Shown: positions 13,004 to 19,877 of the stretch, in pieces
Layout: each line of letters starts with the position of its first letter
Numbering within the stretch: the stretch's first letter is position 1
Source: Candidatus Anaerobutyricum stercoripullorum
GTDB lineage: Bacteria > Bacillota > Clostridia > Lachnospirales > Lachnospiraceae
DNA: 20,021 nt
Assembly: GCA_019114885.1 (NCBI GenBank)
Contig: DXEQ01000107.1
Location: forward strand, 1-20,021
Reading direction: 5' to 3'
Translations under genes and position numbers: made by a program
The notes under the pieces: model-generated
What the model saw: the letters and a program-made list of their open reading frames with translations, nothing else
Database searches by the model: none
Told to the model about the DNA's origin: nothing

Positions 13004-13180
13004 CGCAGCGGGAGAGACTGGCGGCAGCCGATACATTTGCCGGGCCGGGCAGAAAGAGCCTTAGCGCGGCGGAAGAGACTGGCGGCAGCCGGTACATTTG
13101 CTGGCTGAGGAAAAAGGAACCTTAGCGCGGCAGGAGAGACTGGCGGCAGCCGGTGCATTTGCCGGGCAGGGAAGAAAGAG
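12982..13180 (+). repeat. about 61-bp tandem repeat over the prmC stop, 3.3 units
   Basis: Units are 12982-13038 (57 bp), 13039-13099 (61 bp), 13100-13160 (61 bp) and a partial at 13161-13180. Each starts GCYGG, carries CCTTAGCGC, and ends in RCATTT. The TAG inside the first unit is the prmC stop, so the gene's last codons and its stop are the template for the copies. The array runs to within 43 bp of prfA. Confidence 0.93.
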
Positions 13181-13222
13181 TTTGTGATAGATTACCATTA
13201 ACGATAAAACAGGAGGTACATC

Positions 13223-14302
13223 ATGTTTGATAGATTAGAGGATCTGGTGAAACGTCTGGAAGAGGTCATGGAAGAGCTCAGCGAGCCGGACGTGGTCAAC
13301 GATCAGACAAGATTTCGCAATCTGATGAAGGAACAGAACGAACTGACTCCGATCGTGGAGAAGTATAATGAATATAAGGACGCAAAACAGACCATCGAGG
13401 ACAGCGTGGAGATGCTGGAGTCCGAGAGTGATGAAGAGATGCGGGAGATGTTAAAAGAAGAGCTGTCCGAGGCCAAGGCAGCGGAGGCAAAATGTGAGGA
13501 AGAGTTAAAGATTCTCCTCCTTCCGAAGGACCCGAACGATGAAAAGAACGTTATCGTGGAGATCCGTGCCGGTGCGGGCGGAGACGAGGCGGCCCTCTTT
13601 GCCGCTGAGATTTACCGGATGTATAAGTCCTACGCGGAATCCAAACGCTGGAAGACAGAGTTTATCGATGTCAATGAGAACGGAATCGGCGGTTTCAAGG
13701 AAGTCTCCTTCATGATCACCGGTCACGGCGCGTACTCCCGCCTCAAATACGAGAGCGGCGTACACCGGGTACAGCGTATTCCTGCCACAGAGTCCGGCGG
13801 ACGGATTCATACGTCCACCATCACCGTGGCCATCATGCCGGAGGCTGAGGAAGTGGATGTACAGCTGGATATGAACGACTGCCGGTTTGATGTGTTCCGT
13901 GCGTCCGGCAATGGCGGACAGTGTGTCAATACCACGGACTCTGCTGTCCGTCTGACCCACATCCCGACAGGAATCGTGGTATCCTGCCAGGACGAGAAGT
14001 CCCAGCTTAAGAATAAAGAAAAAGCCATCAAGGTACTCCGCGCGAGACTTTATGAGATGGAGTCCGCCAAGGCCCACGACGCGGAGGCGGAACTTCGTAA
14101 AAGTCAGATTGGTACCGGCGACCGGGCGGAGAAGATCCGTACCTACAACTTCCCGCAGGGCCGCGTCACCGATCACCGGATCAAGTTGACCCTTCACAAA
14201 CTGGAAGGGATCCTGAGCGGCGATTTGGACGAGATTATCGACAGCCTGACCGCAGCGGATCAGGCTGTCAAGCTGAGCAAATTACAGGAGATGCAGGGAT
14301 AA
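13223..14302 (+). CDS. prfA: peptide chain release factor 1 (RF1)
   Basis: RF1 recognises UAA and UAG stops and triggers peptide release. At 359 residues it has family length. The anticodon-like tripeptide PAT (187-189, in RIPATESGGRIHTS) marks it as RF1 rather than RF2. The catalytic GGQ is at 231-233 in a GNGGQCVNTTDSAVR context; GAGGQHVN is more usual, so the residues just before and after GGQ are slightly atypical. The N-terminal coiled helices (1-100) carry many Glu residues. AGGAGG (13211-13216) lies six bases before the ATG. It follows prmC and overlaps the hisC start by one base (TAATG), so it is probably co-translated with hisC. Confidence 0.97.
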   Translation: MFDRLEDLVKRLEEVMEELSEPDVVNDQTRFRNLMKEQNELTPIVEKYNEYKDAKQTIEDSVEMLESESDEEMREMLKEELSEAKAAEAKCEEELKILLLPKDPNDEKNVIVEIRAGAGGDEAALFAAEIYRMYKSYAESKRWKTEFIDVNENGIGGFKEVSFMITGHGAYSRLKYESGVHRVQRIPATESGGRIHTSTITVAIMPEAEEVDVQLDMNDCRFDVFRASGNGGQCVNTTDSAVRLTHIPTGIVVSCQDEKSQLKNKEKAIKVLRARLYEMESAKAHDAEAELRKSQIGTGDRAEKIRTYNFPQGRVTDHRIKLTLHKLEGILSGDLDEIIDSLTAADQAVKLSKLQEMQG

Positions 14303-15354
14303 TGAAAGAATGGATGAAAAATGTCCGTCAGGTCGTACCTTACGTGCCCGGCGAACAGCCGAAAGAGACCGATATCATAAAACTGAACACCAATGAGAAC
14401 CCTTACCCGCCTTCCCCGAAGGTGCAGGAAATGTGCAGCCGAATTGACGATCTCAGGCTGTACCCGGACCCGGCCGCCTCCCGGCTGGTGGATGCCATCG
14501 CCGACTATAAGGGGATTGGCCGTGACCAGGTCTTTGTGGGCGTTGGCTCGGACGACGTGCTGGCTATGTCTTTCCTTACTTTTTTCAATAGTGGCAGACC
14601 AATTCTTTTCCCGGATATCACCTACTCTTTCTACGATGTGTGGGCGGAGCTGTTCCGGGTTCCGTATGAGACAAAAGCGCTGGATGAGGATTTCCGTATC
14701 CGTCCGGAAGACTACTACGGAGAAAACGGCGGTGTGATCTTTCCGAATCCCAATGCGCCGACCGGCATCCTGATGCCGCTTGCTGCCATCCGGGATATTC
14801 TCGATCATAACCGGGATGTGGTGGTGATTGTGGACGAAGCTTATATTGACTTCGGCGGGGAGACCGCCCAGAGCCTGCTGGCCGATTACGACAATCTGCT
14901 GGTGGTGCAGACCTTCTCCAAATCCCGCTCCCTGGCGGGACTGCGCATCGGTTACGCCATGGGCTCCCCGGAACTGATCCGGGCGCTCTCCGATGTGAAA
15001 TATTCTTTTAACTCCTATACGATGAACCAGCCGTCCATCCTGCTGGGCGCGGCATCCATCGAGGATGAGCCGTACTTCCGGGAGACGACAGGAGAGATCA
15101 TCGCCACCCGCGAGTGGTTTAAAGAAGAGATGCGCGGACTGGGATTCACCTTCCCGGATTCCAGGGCGAATTTCTTATTCGTCACCCATGAATCCGTACC
15201 GGCGCGGGAAATTTTTGAGGCGGCCCGGGCCGAAAAAATCTATCTGCGGTACTTCCCGAAAGAACGGATTGATAATTATCTGCGGATTACCATCGGGACG
15301 CGGGAAGAAATGGAACGACTGCTGGCCTTCCTGCGGGAGTATCTGGGACGGTAG
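14302..15354 (+). CDS. hisC: histidinol-phosphate aminotransferase family protein
   Basis: HisC is a PLP-dependent class II aminotransferase that makes L-histidinol phosphate from imidazole-acetol phosphate and glutamate. The 350-residue protein has NPNAPTG (149-155), DEAYIDF (178-184), and the PLP-binding lysine K207 in TFSKSRSLAGLRIGYAM. LNTNENPYPPSP near the N-terminus is the family substrate-binding entry block. The ATG overlaps the prfA stop by one base with a weak GGGA site, so coupling to prfA is likely. No other his genes are present, so a broader aromatic or histidinol-phosphate specificity cannot be excluded. The gene ends the cluster; a weak long-loop hairpin follows. Confidence 0.93.
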   Translation: MKEWMKNVRQVVPYVPGEQPKETDIIKLNTNENPYPPSPKVQEMCSRIDDLRLYPDPAASRLVDAIADYKGIGRDQVFVGVGSDDVLAMSFLTFFNSGRPILFPDITYSFYDVWAELFRVPYETKALDEDFRIRPEDYYGENGGVIFPNPNAPTGILMPLAAIRDILDHNRDVVVIVDEAYIDFGGETAQSLLADYDNLLVVQTFSKSRSLAGLRIGYAMGSPELIRALSDVKYSFNSYTMNQPSILLGAASIEDEPYFRETTGEIIATREWFKEEMRGLGFTFPDSRANFLFVTHESVPAREIFEAARAEKIYLRYFPKERIDNYLRITIGTREEMERLLAFLREYLGR

Positions 15355-15452
15355 AGGAAGAGACGCCGGCGAGGGAGCGCATATGCGCCGCCTGGGGTGT
15401 GGCTGGCATGGCTATTATGCGGGCCTGCTTCATTGCAAAGCTTCCTCTTTTT
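15353..15452 (+). terminator. weak long-loop terminator after hisC
   Basis: AGAGGAAG (15353-15360, overlapping the hisC stop) is complementary to CTTCCTCT (15441-15448), which runs into a TTTTT stretch. The 80-base loop contains the palindrome GCGCATATGCGC. The geometry is unusual for an intrinsic terminator. Confidence 0.3.
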
Positions 15453-15495
15453 ATTCGCTGGTTGAATTTTCAGTAAAATTTTATTTTCATGCATA

Positions 15496-15524
15496 TTGAA
15501 AACTATAGTCGCATATGTTATGAT
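15496..15524 (+). promoter_or_regulatory. promoter of small RNA
   Basis: TTGAAA (15496-15501) and TATGAT (15519-15524) are 17 bp apart, with a TG one base upstream of the -10. The only thing downstream on this strand is a terminator about 40 bp further on. Confidence 0.6.
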
Positions 15525-15530
15525 ACTGAC

Positions 15531-15603
15531 AGGCAAAATGAAACAATAAATCCATATAAGATGGTAAACGAAAACCCCGGAGCTGCGACCTCCGGGGTTT
15601 TCT
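15531..15603 (+). ncRNA. candidate antitoxin small RNA, about 73 nt
   Basis: A good promoter and a strong terminator delimit a short transcript with no translatable frame. Its 5' part contains AAATGAAACAATAA (15536-15549) and AGATGGTAAA (15559-15568). Copies of both words recur in the convergent toxin-like locus, so the RNA can base-pair with that mRNA. The arrangement is that of RNA II in Fst-type par loci. Expression is inferred. Confidence 0.5.
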
Positions 15604-15733
15604 GTTCCTAGTTTTTAAAATGGGAAGGTTTATACCCATAGGCTGGTTGCCGGTTATTTGTCACCGTCCAGCCATTTGCAGATGAGATGGCAAATCACAC
15701 CTGCCATAACGGCAACAATAAATGAAACAATAA
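15536..15733 (+). repeat. paired direct repeats linking small RNA and toxin-like frame
   Basis: Repeat a, AAATGAAACAATAA, is exact at 15536-15549 and 15720-15733. Repeat b, AGATGGYAAA, is at 15559-15568 and 15685-15694 with one difference. One member of each pair lies in the small RNA, the other in the convergent toxin-like frame. This gives two regions of RNA-RNA complementarity besides the terminator. Confidence 0.7.
15571..15603. terminator. strong bidirectional terminator
   Basis: A perfect 12-bp stem, AAAACCCCGGAG (15571-15582) and CTCCGGGGTTTT (15590-15601), has a seven-base loop. T-runs are present on both strands. It would end the small RNA on the + strand and the toxin-like mRNA on the - strand. 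Confidence 0.9.
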
Positions 15734-15761
15734 TTTCCGTCCTAAAGACAAATGTCCTCCT
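15654..15761 (-). pseudogene. small hydrophobic peptide frame, type I toxin-like, apparently broken
   Basis: An open frame between TGA (15762-15764) and TAA (15654-15656) on the minus strand encodes a single membrane-spanning segment, SFIVAVMAGVICHLICKWLDGDK, at its end. This design, about 20 hydrophobic residues followed by K-W-L-D-G and a charged tail, resembles short clostridial and Fst-like toxic peptides. A strong AAGGAGG (15762-15756) lies directly upstream, but no ATG, GTG or TTG is in this frame after it. A TTG at 15751-15749 is in another frame. One extra base in the TTTAGG at 15746-15741 would join that TTG to the hydrophobic segment and give a 32-residue peptide. Either a one-base deletion broke it or a rare start codon is used. 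Convergent RNA, direct repeats and the shared terminator support toxin ancestry. Confidence 0.45.
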
Positions 15762-15801
15762 TCACAGGCTGGCGGGCCGAAGGACATGGGCACGTAATAC
15801 G

Positions 15802-16138
15802 CCGTCTGGGTATCAAAGAACAGCGATTTTTTTAATTTTGCAATTTCAGCTGTATGTCAGAGTTTATTTTACAGTGATATCTGAGATATTGCGATTTTAA
15901 CCGTATCGTCAGCGTGCCTTTTGCAGTTACATTTCTATTTTTTTGTTCTTAACCGTATTTTTACAATGTTTTCTACAGTTATATCTACATATTTTTATCT
16001 TTATCCGTATTTTTGCTATGGAATAACGGTTACTCTACGAATTTTTATATTTTTATCCGTAATTCTCACTGAAATATTACGGTTATTTCATGCACTATGA
16101 CAATCTCAACCGTAATTTTTGTATCTTTATCCCGGTGA
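15802..16138. repeat. degenerate 48-53-bp tandem array, about 7 units, AT-rich
   Basis: The word CCGTA or a close variant recurs at 15802, 15850, 15901, 15953, 16005, 16057 and 16110, at spacings of 48, 51, 52, 52, 52 and 53 bp. A second, inverted word, C(A/G)GT(T/G)A, follows at offset 22-23 in six of the units. Between these words the units share T-rich runs. No gene overlaps. The array occupies most of the gap between the toxin-like locus and the ArsR promoter. Its role is unknown. Confidence 0.7.
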
Positions 16139-16147
16139 GCCAGCCAC

Positions 16148-16179
16148 AATGATACAGATGCCGTCGTCTGTGTATCATT
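16148..16179. other. isolated hairpin in intergenic region
   Basis: AATGATAC (16148-16155) and GTATCATT (16172-16179) are exact complements. The stem can extend inward through CAGA/TCTG after a bulge. No T-tract follows on either strand, so I do not call it a terminator. The stretch from here to the ArsR promoter is AT-rich and holds no gene I can support. Confidence 0.4.
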
Positions 16180-16205
16180 CCTTCTCATCTCAACAAATTC
16201 CCCAT

Positions 16206-16234
16206 TTGACAATTCCTCCGGCGAATAATACACT
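16206..16234 (+). promoter_or_regulatory. promoter-like element with no gene
   Basis: A perfect TTGACA (16206-16211) and TACACT (16229-16234) are 17 bp apart. The sequence downstream (from about 16241) has CTGCC and GGCAG words that could pair, but no frame starts there. It may make a short RNA or read on toward the ArsR gene. Confidence 0.3.
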
Positions 16235-16360
16235 TATGGAAGAGAAGTCTGCCTGCTTTTTTTGATATATTTTCTGTCAGCAGATTTTATTTTCTGGCAG
16301 GGAAAAAAAGATGGTGCGGCGCAATAAAAAAAGATGCAATGAAAAAAGAAGAAAAAATAC

Positions 16361-16431
16361 TTGACAATTGAGTATCTGTTCAACTATACTACAGTTAGTT
16401 GAATAAATGTTCAATTGAATGAATATTCATT
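16361..16431 (+). promoter_or_regulatory. ArsR/SmtB-type promoter with three operator-like palindromes
   Basis: TTGACA (16361-16366) and TATACT (16385-16390) are 18 bp apart. TTGAGTATCTGTTCAA (16368-16383) fills the spacer. TTGAATAAATGTTCAA (16399-16414), 31 bp downstream, covers the likely start site. The 14-bp perfect palindrome AATGAATATTCATT (16418-16431) follows. All resemble the TGAA(N)TTCA half-site pattern bound by ArsR/SmtB metal sensors, so autorepression by the next gene product is likely. Confidence 0.7.
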
Positions 16432-16449
16432 TGGCTACAGGAGGTTGTT

Positions 16450-16809
16450 ATGGCAACGAAGAAAAGTGACAGTACAGCAATGTTTCCCGAGAGCATCGAG
16501 CAGGTGCAGAAGAGCATGCCGAAAGACGCCGATATTGATAAGGTGGTTTCTTTTTATAAGGTTCTTGCGGATAAGACCCGGCTGCGGATTCTGTATGCGA
16601 TCAAAGAACAGGAGATGTGCGCGGGTGATATCGCGGTGCTGCTTGACATGACGAAATCCGCCGTATCCCACCAGCTGGCAGTGATGCGGAATATGCATCA
16701 GATCAAAGCCAGACGGGACGGGAAAAATGTTTTCTATTCACTGGATGACGAACACATCGTGGATATTCTGGAAGAGGCTATGGTCCATATGGTTCACACG
16801 GAAAAATAG
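16450..16809 (+). CDS. ArsR/SmtB-family metal-sensing repressor
   Basis: The 119-residue protein is a winged-helix metal-responsive repressor. Residues 28-95 carry the fold, with LADKTRLRILYAI (39-51), the EMCAGDIAVLLDM segment and the recognition helix KSAVSHQLAVMR. The C-terminal helix has D100, H102, H113 and H116 in the D-x-H-x10-H-x2-H spacing of the zinc-sensing alpha-5 site of SmtB and CzrA. In contrast, the cysteine pair of the ArsR/CadC alpha-3 site is reduced to one Cys, so zinc sensing is more likely than cadmium or arsenic sensing. AGGAGG (16439-16444) is five bases before the ATG. It precedes the ATPase gene by 108 bp, probably in one operon that zinc derepresses. Confidence 0.94.
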   Translation: MATKKSDSTAMFPESIEQVQKSMPKDADIDKVVSFYKVLADKTRLRILYAIKEQEMCAGDIAVLLDMTKSAVSHQLAVMRNMHQIKARRDGKNVFYSLDDEHIVDILEEAMVHMVHTEK

Positions 16810-16917
16810 AGAATCACTGCAGGCATAATCGGCCGGTATGCCCTGGATGGAATTCTTAAAGAAGTGCAGAATCCGTACCTTGCCTTTCAGAAAAGAATGA
16901 AGAAGGGATATTGTGTT

Positions 16918-19791
16918 ATGAAAAAGGAAGAATATAGTCATAAGCAGGAGCATCATCACGAGCACGGTGATGCCTGCGGTTGTGGCCACGCTCATGGACA
17001 TGAAGGTCACAGCCATGAACATGAACACCATCACGAGCACGGCGACGCCTGCGGCTGCGGCCACGATCATGGGCATGAAGGTCACAGCCATGAGCAGGAA
17101 CACCATTACGAGCACGGCGATGCCTGTGGCTGCGGCCACGATCATGGACATGAAGGTCACAGCCATGAGCATGAACACCATCACGAGCACGCCCATGCTC
17201 ACCATGACCACAGGGAAGGCCCGCATGCCACCCGTTCCCACACACATTTTGTGGAAGAAGTGCATCATGTGGAGGGGCATCCGGAAGACTGCGACTGTGA
17301 GCAGTGCCGGTCGTTTGTAGAGTACTGTGATGTATGCGGCAAGAGTCTGGCCGCGTGTACCTGTCATATGCCGGATGAGGATCTGGAGAAGAGGGTCTAT
17401 ATATTGGAAGGAATCGACTGTGCCAACTGCGCCGCCAAGATTGAAGCGAAGATCCGGCAGATGCCGGAGGTGGGTTTTGCGTCGGTGGCCTTTGCCACGA
17501 AGCAGCTGCGGGTTTCCGCCAATGATCAGGATGCGCTGCTGCCGAAGATGCAGGCCGTGGTGGATTCCATTGAGGACGGCGTGACCATCGTGCCGAGACA
17601 GCGGAAGAAGATTTCCACGGTGTCGGACACGAAGCTTTATATTATGGAGGGACTGGACTGCGCCAACTGTGCGGCGAAGATTGAGGCAAAGCTTAAGACA
17701 CTGGATGGGGTTGATGACGCAGTCATCACCTTTGCCACAAAACAGCTGAAATTGTCTGCAAAGAATCCGGAAGCTTTGATACCGACGATTCAGGCAGCTG
17801 TGGACGCTGTGGAAGATGGCATTACGATTGTACCGAAGGAAAGGACGGCGGCAATGTCTGCGGGAAAGGAAAAGGAGGCGTTCTGGAAGAAACCGCTGTT
17901 TTCCATCGGCGCGGGCGCGGTGCTGTTTGTGGCGGGAGAGATTCTGGAACAGACAGGCGCATTGGGAGAGCTGCCGCTGCTGGCTATCTTTCTGATCGCC
18001 TATCTCGTTCTGGGAGGGAAGGTATTGCTGACTGCCGGCAAAAATATCGCCAGAGGACAGGTGTTTGACGAGAACTTTCTCATGAGTATCGCCACCATTG
18101 GTGCATTTCTCATTCAGGAATACCCGGAGGCCGTCGGTGTGATGCTGTTTTACCGGATTGGCGAATATTTTGAGGAGCGGGCGACGGAGCAGAGTCGTTC
18201 TCAGATCATGGAAGCGGTGGATTTGCGGCCGGAAGTGGTCAATCTGCTGATCGGAGATGAGGTGCAGGTGATTGATGCTGAGGAAGCCAATGTGGGCGAT
18301 ATCCTTCTGGTCCGTCCGGGGGACCGGATTCCACTGGACGGTGTGATCATTGACGGCGAGAGCCGGATCGATACTTCGCCGGTCACCGGTGAACCGGTGC
18401 CGGTGATGGCAAGAATCGGTGACAACGTGGTGTCCGGATGTGTGAACACCTCGGGACAGCTCAAAATCCGCGTGGAGAAGATTCTGGAAGAGTCCATGGT
18501 GACAAGAATTCTCGATTCCGTGGAAAATGCGGCGGCCAGCAAGCCGAACATCGACCGCTTTATCACGAAGTTTGCGAGAGTGTACACACCATTTGTCGTA
18601 TTCTTCGCACTGTTTGTGGCTCTGGCGCTGCCGTTCATCCTTCCGAATACCATGAACTGGCATCTGTTTGTGGACCCGCATTACACAGGAAATGTATCGG
18701 CGATTTACGGTACATCAGGAACTGCCTCCGTCTATACGGCTCTGACTTTCCTGGTCATCAGCTGTCCTTGCGCACTGGTTCTGTCCGTACCGCTGGCCTT
18801 CTTTTCCGGCATCGGGGCGGGTTCCAGAAGAGGAATTCTCTTCAAGGGCGGTATTGCCATTGAGGCATTAAAAAATGTAAAGGCCATCGTCATGGATAAG
18901 ACCGGAACGATCACGAAGGGGAACTTTGTGGTGCAGTCCGCCAGCCCGGCGGATGATTCGGTCAGCGCCGATGAGCTGCTGGCACTGAGCGCCAGCTGTG
19001 AGCTGTCCTCCACCCATCCGATCGGACACAGCATCGTGGAAGCGGCGGAGCAGAAAGGTCTTTCTGTTGAGAGACCGGCGGAAGTGGAAGAGATTGCCGG
19101 ACACGGCGTCCGCGCCAGGATCAGCCGGGGAGAAGTATTATGCGGAAACAGAAAGCTGATGGACGCAAATCATATCGATATGAGCAGCTATCATAAGAAA
19201 GACTTCGGCACAGAAGTTCTGGTGGCATTGAACGGCACATTTATCGGTCATATCGTCATTGCCGATACGGTAAAAGACGATGCGCCTGCCGCTATCGCCG
19301 CCGTGAAGGAGTTGGGAATCCGCACGGTCATGCTGACCGGCGACGCCAAAGAAAGCGCCGAGAAAGTTGCAAAAGACACAGGAATCGATGAGGTACATGC
19401 GAAACTGCTGCCGGAAGATAAACTTTCTGAGTTACAGAAAGTCCGGGAACAGCACGGAGCCGTCATGTTTGTGGGCGACGGAATCAACGATGCCCCGGTG
19501 CTGGCCGGCGCCGATGTGGGAGCCGCCATGGGAAGCGGCACCGACGCCGCCATTGAGGCTGCTGACGTGGTATTCATGAACTCGGAGATGAACGCCATCC
19601 CGCAGGCACTGCGTATCGCCAGAATGACCAACAATATTTCCTGGCAGAACGTGGTATTTGCGCTGGCTGTCAAGATCATCGTCATGATTATGGGGCTGTT
19701 CGGCTTTGCCAACATGTGGCTCGCCGTGTTTGCCGATACGGGCGTGTCCGTGATCTGCCTGCTGAATTCCATCCGGATTCTCAGGAAATGA
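16918..19791 (+). CDS. cadA: P1B-2-type Zn/Cd/Pb-exporting ATPase with His-rich repeated N-terminus
   Basis: This 957-residue pump exports divalent zinc, cadmium or lead across the cytoplasmic membrane. The start at 16918 has AAGGG about ten bases upstream; earlier in-frame ATGs at 16864 and 16897 lack a site. Residues 11-85 are three near-identical 25-residue His/Cys repeats plus a fourth partial unit. A Cys-rich linker (C125-C149) follows, then two heavy-metal-associated domains with CANC at 168-171 and 248-251. The ATPase core has membrane helices from about 325, TGEP (490-493), CPC (616-618), D660 in DKTGT, HP (700-701) and GDGINDAP (853-860). K919 and D940 in the last helices are the P1B-2 transport residues. 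The symbol cadA is by class; zntA is equally apt. The N-terminus, about 150 residues before the first metal-binding domain, is unusually long. Confidence 0.95.
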   Translation: MKKEEYSHKQEHHHEHGDACGCGHAHGHEGHSHEHEHHHEHGDACGCGHDHGHEGHSHEQEHHYEHGDACGCGHDHGHEGHSHEHEHHHEHAHAHHDHREGPHATRSHTHFVEEVHHVEGHPEDCDCEQCRSFVEYCDVCGKSLAACTCHMPDEDLEKRVYILEGIDCANCAAKIEAKIRQMPEVGFASVAFATKQLRVSANDQDALLPKMQAVVDSIEDGVTIVPRQRKKISTVSDTKLYIMEGLDCANCAAKIEAKLKTLDGVDDAVITFATKQLKLSAKNPEALIPTIQAAVDAVEDGITIVPKERTAAMSAGKEKEAFWKKPLFSIGAGAVLFVAGEILEQTGALGELPLLAIFLIAYLVLGGKVLLTAGKNIARGQVFDENFLMSIATIGAFLIQEYPEAVGVMLFYRIGEYFEERATEQSRSQIMEAVDLRPEVVNLLIGDEVQVIDAEEANVGDILLVRPGDRIPLDGVIIDGESRIDTSPVTGEPVPVMARIGDNVVSGCVNTSGQLKIRVEKILEESMVTRILDSVENAAASKPNIDRFITKFARVYTPFVVFFALFVALALPFILPNTMNWHLFVDPHYTGNVSAIYGTSGTASVYTALTFLVISCPCALVLSVPLAFFSGIGAGSRRGILFKGGIAIEALKNVKAIVMDKTGTITKGNFVVQSASPADDSVSADELLALSASCELSSTHPIGHSIVEAAEQKGLSVERPAEVEEIAGHGVRARISRGEVLCGNRKLMDANHIDMSSYHKKDFGTEVLVALNGTFIGHIVIADTVKDDAPAAIAAVKELGIRTVMLTGDAKESAEKVAKDTGIDEVHAKLLPEDKLSELQKVREQHGAVMFVGDGINDAPVLAGADVGAAMGSGTDAAIEAADVVFMNSEMNAIPQALRIARMTNNISWQNVVFALAVKIIVMIMGLFGFANMWLAVFADTGVSVICLLNSIRILRK
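16948..17217 (+). repeat. 75-bp coding tandem repeat in ATPase N-terminus, 3 units plus partial
   Basis: Units at 16948-17022, 17023-17097 and 17098-17172 encode 25-residue His-rich peptides that each contain a DACGCGH metal-binding knot. They differ mainly at silent or conservative positions. A partial fourth unit to about 17217 is purely His-rich. The close DNA match indicates recent tandem duplication. Confidence 0.93.
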
Positions 19792-19877
19792 GAGTGGGAC
19801 GGCTACTTTTTATTTTTCATATTCAGGATGGATACGTAATGCATAGCAGAAAAATAACGGAACAAATGATTGGGTGA

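Noticed and set aside
15658..15900. Plus-strand frame of 80 codons in the toxin-like region
   Set aside because: It has no ribosome site, its composition is unlike a protein, and it lies opposite the better supported hydrophobic frame and the AT-rich array.
16738..18681. Long open frame of about 647 codons opposite the ATPase gene
   Set aside because: It is a shadow of the ATPase codon pattern, rich in His and Arg from the complementary strand. It has no ribosome site and no recognisable domain.
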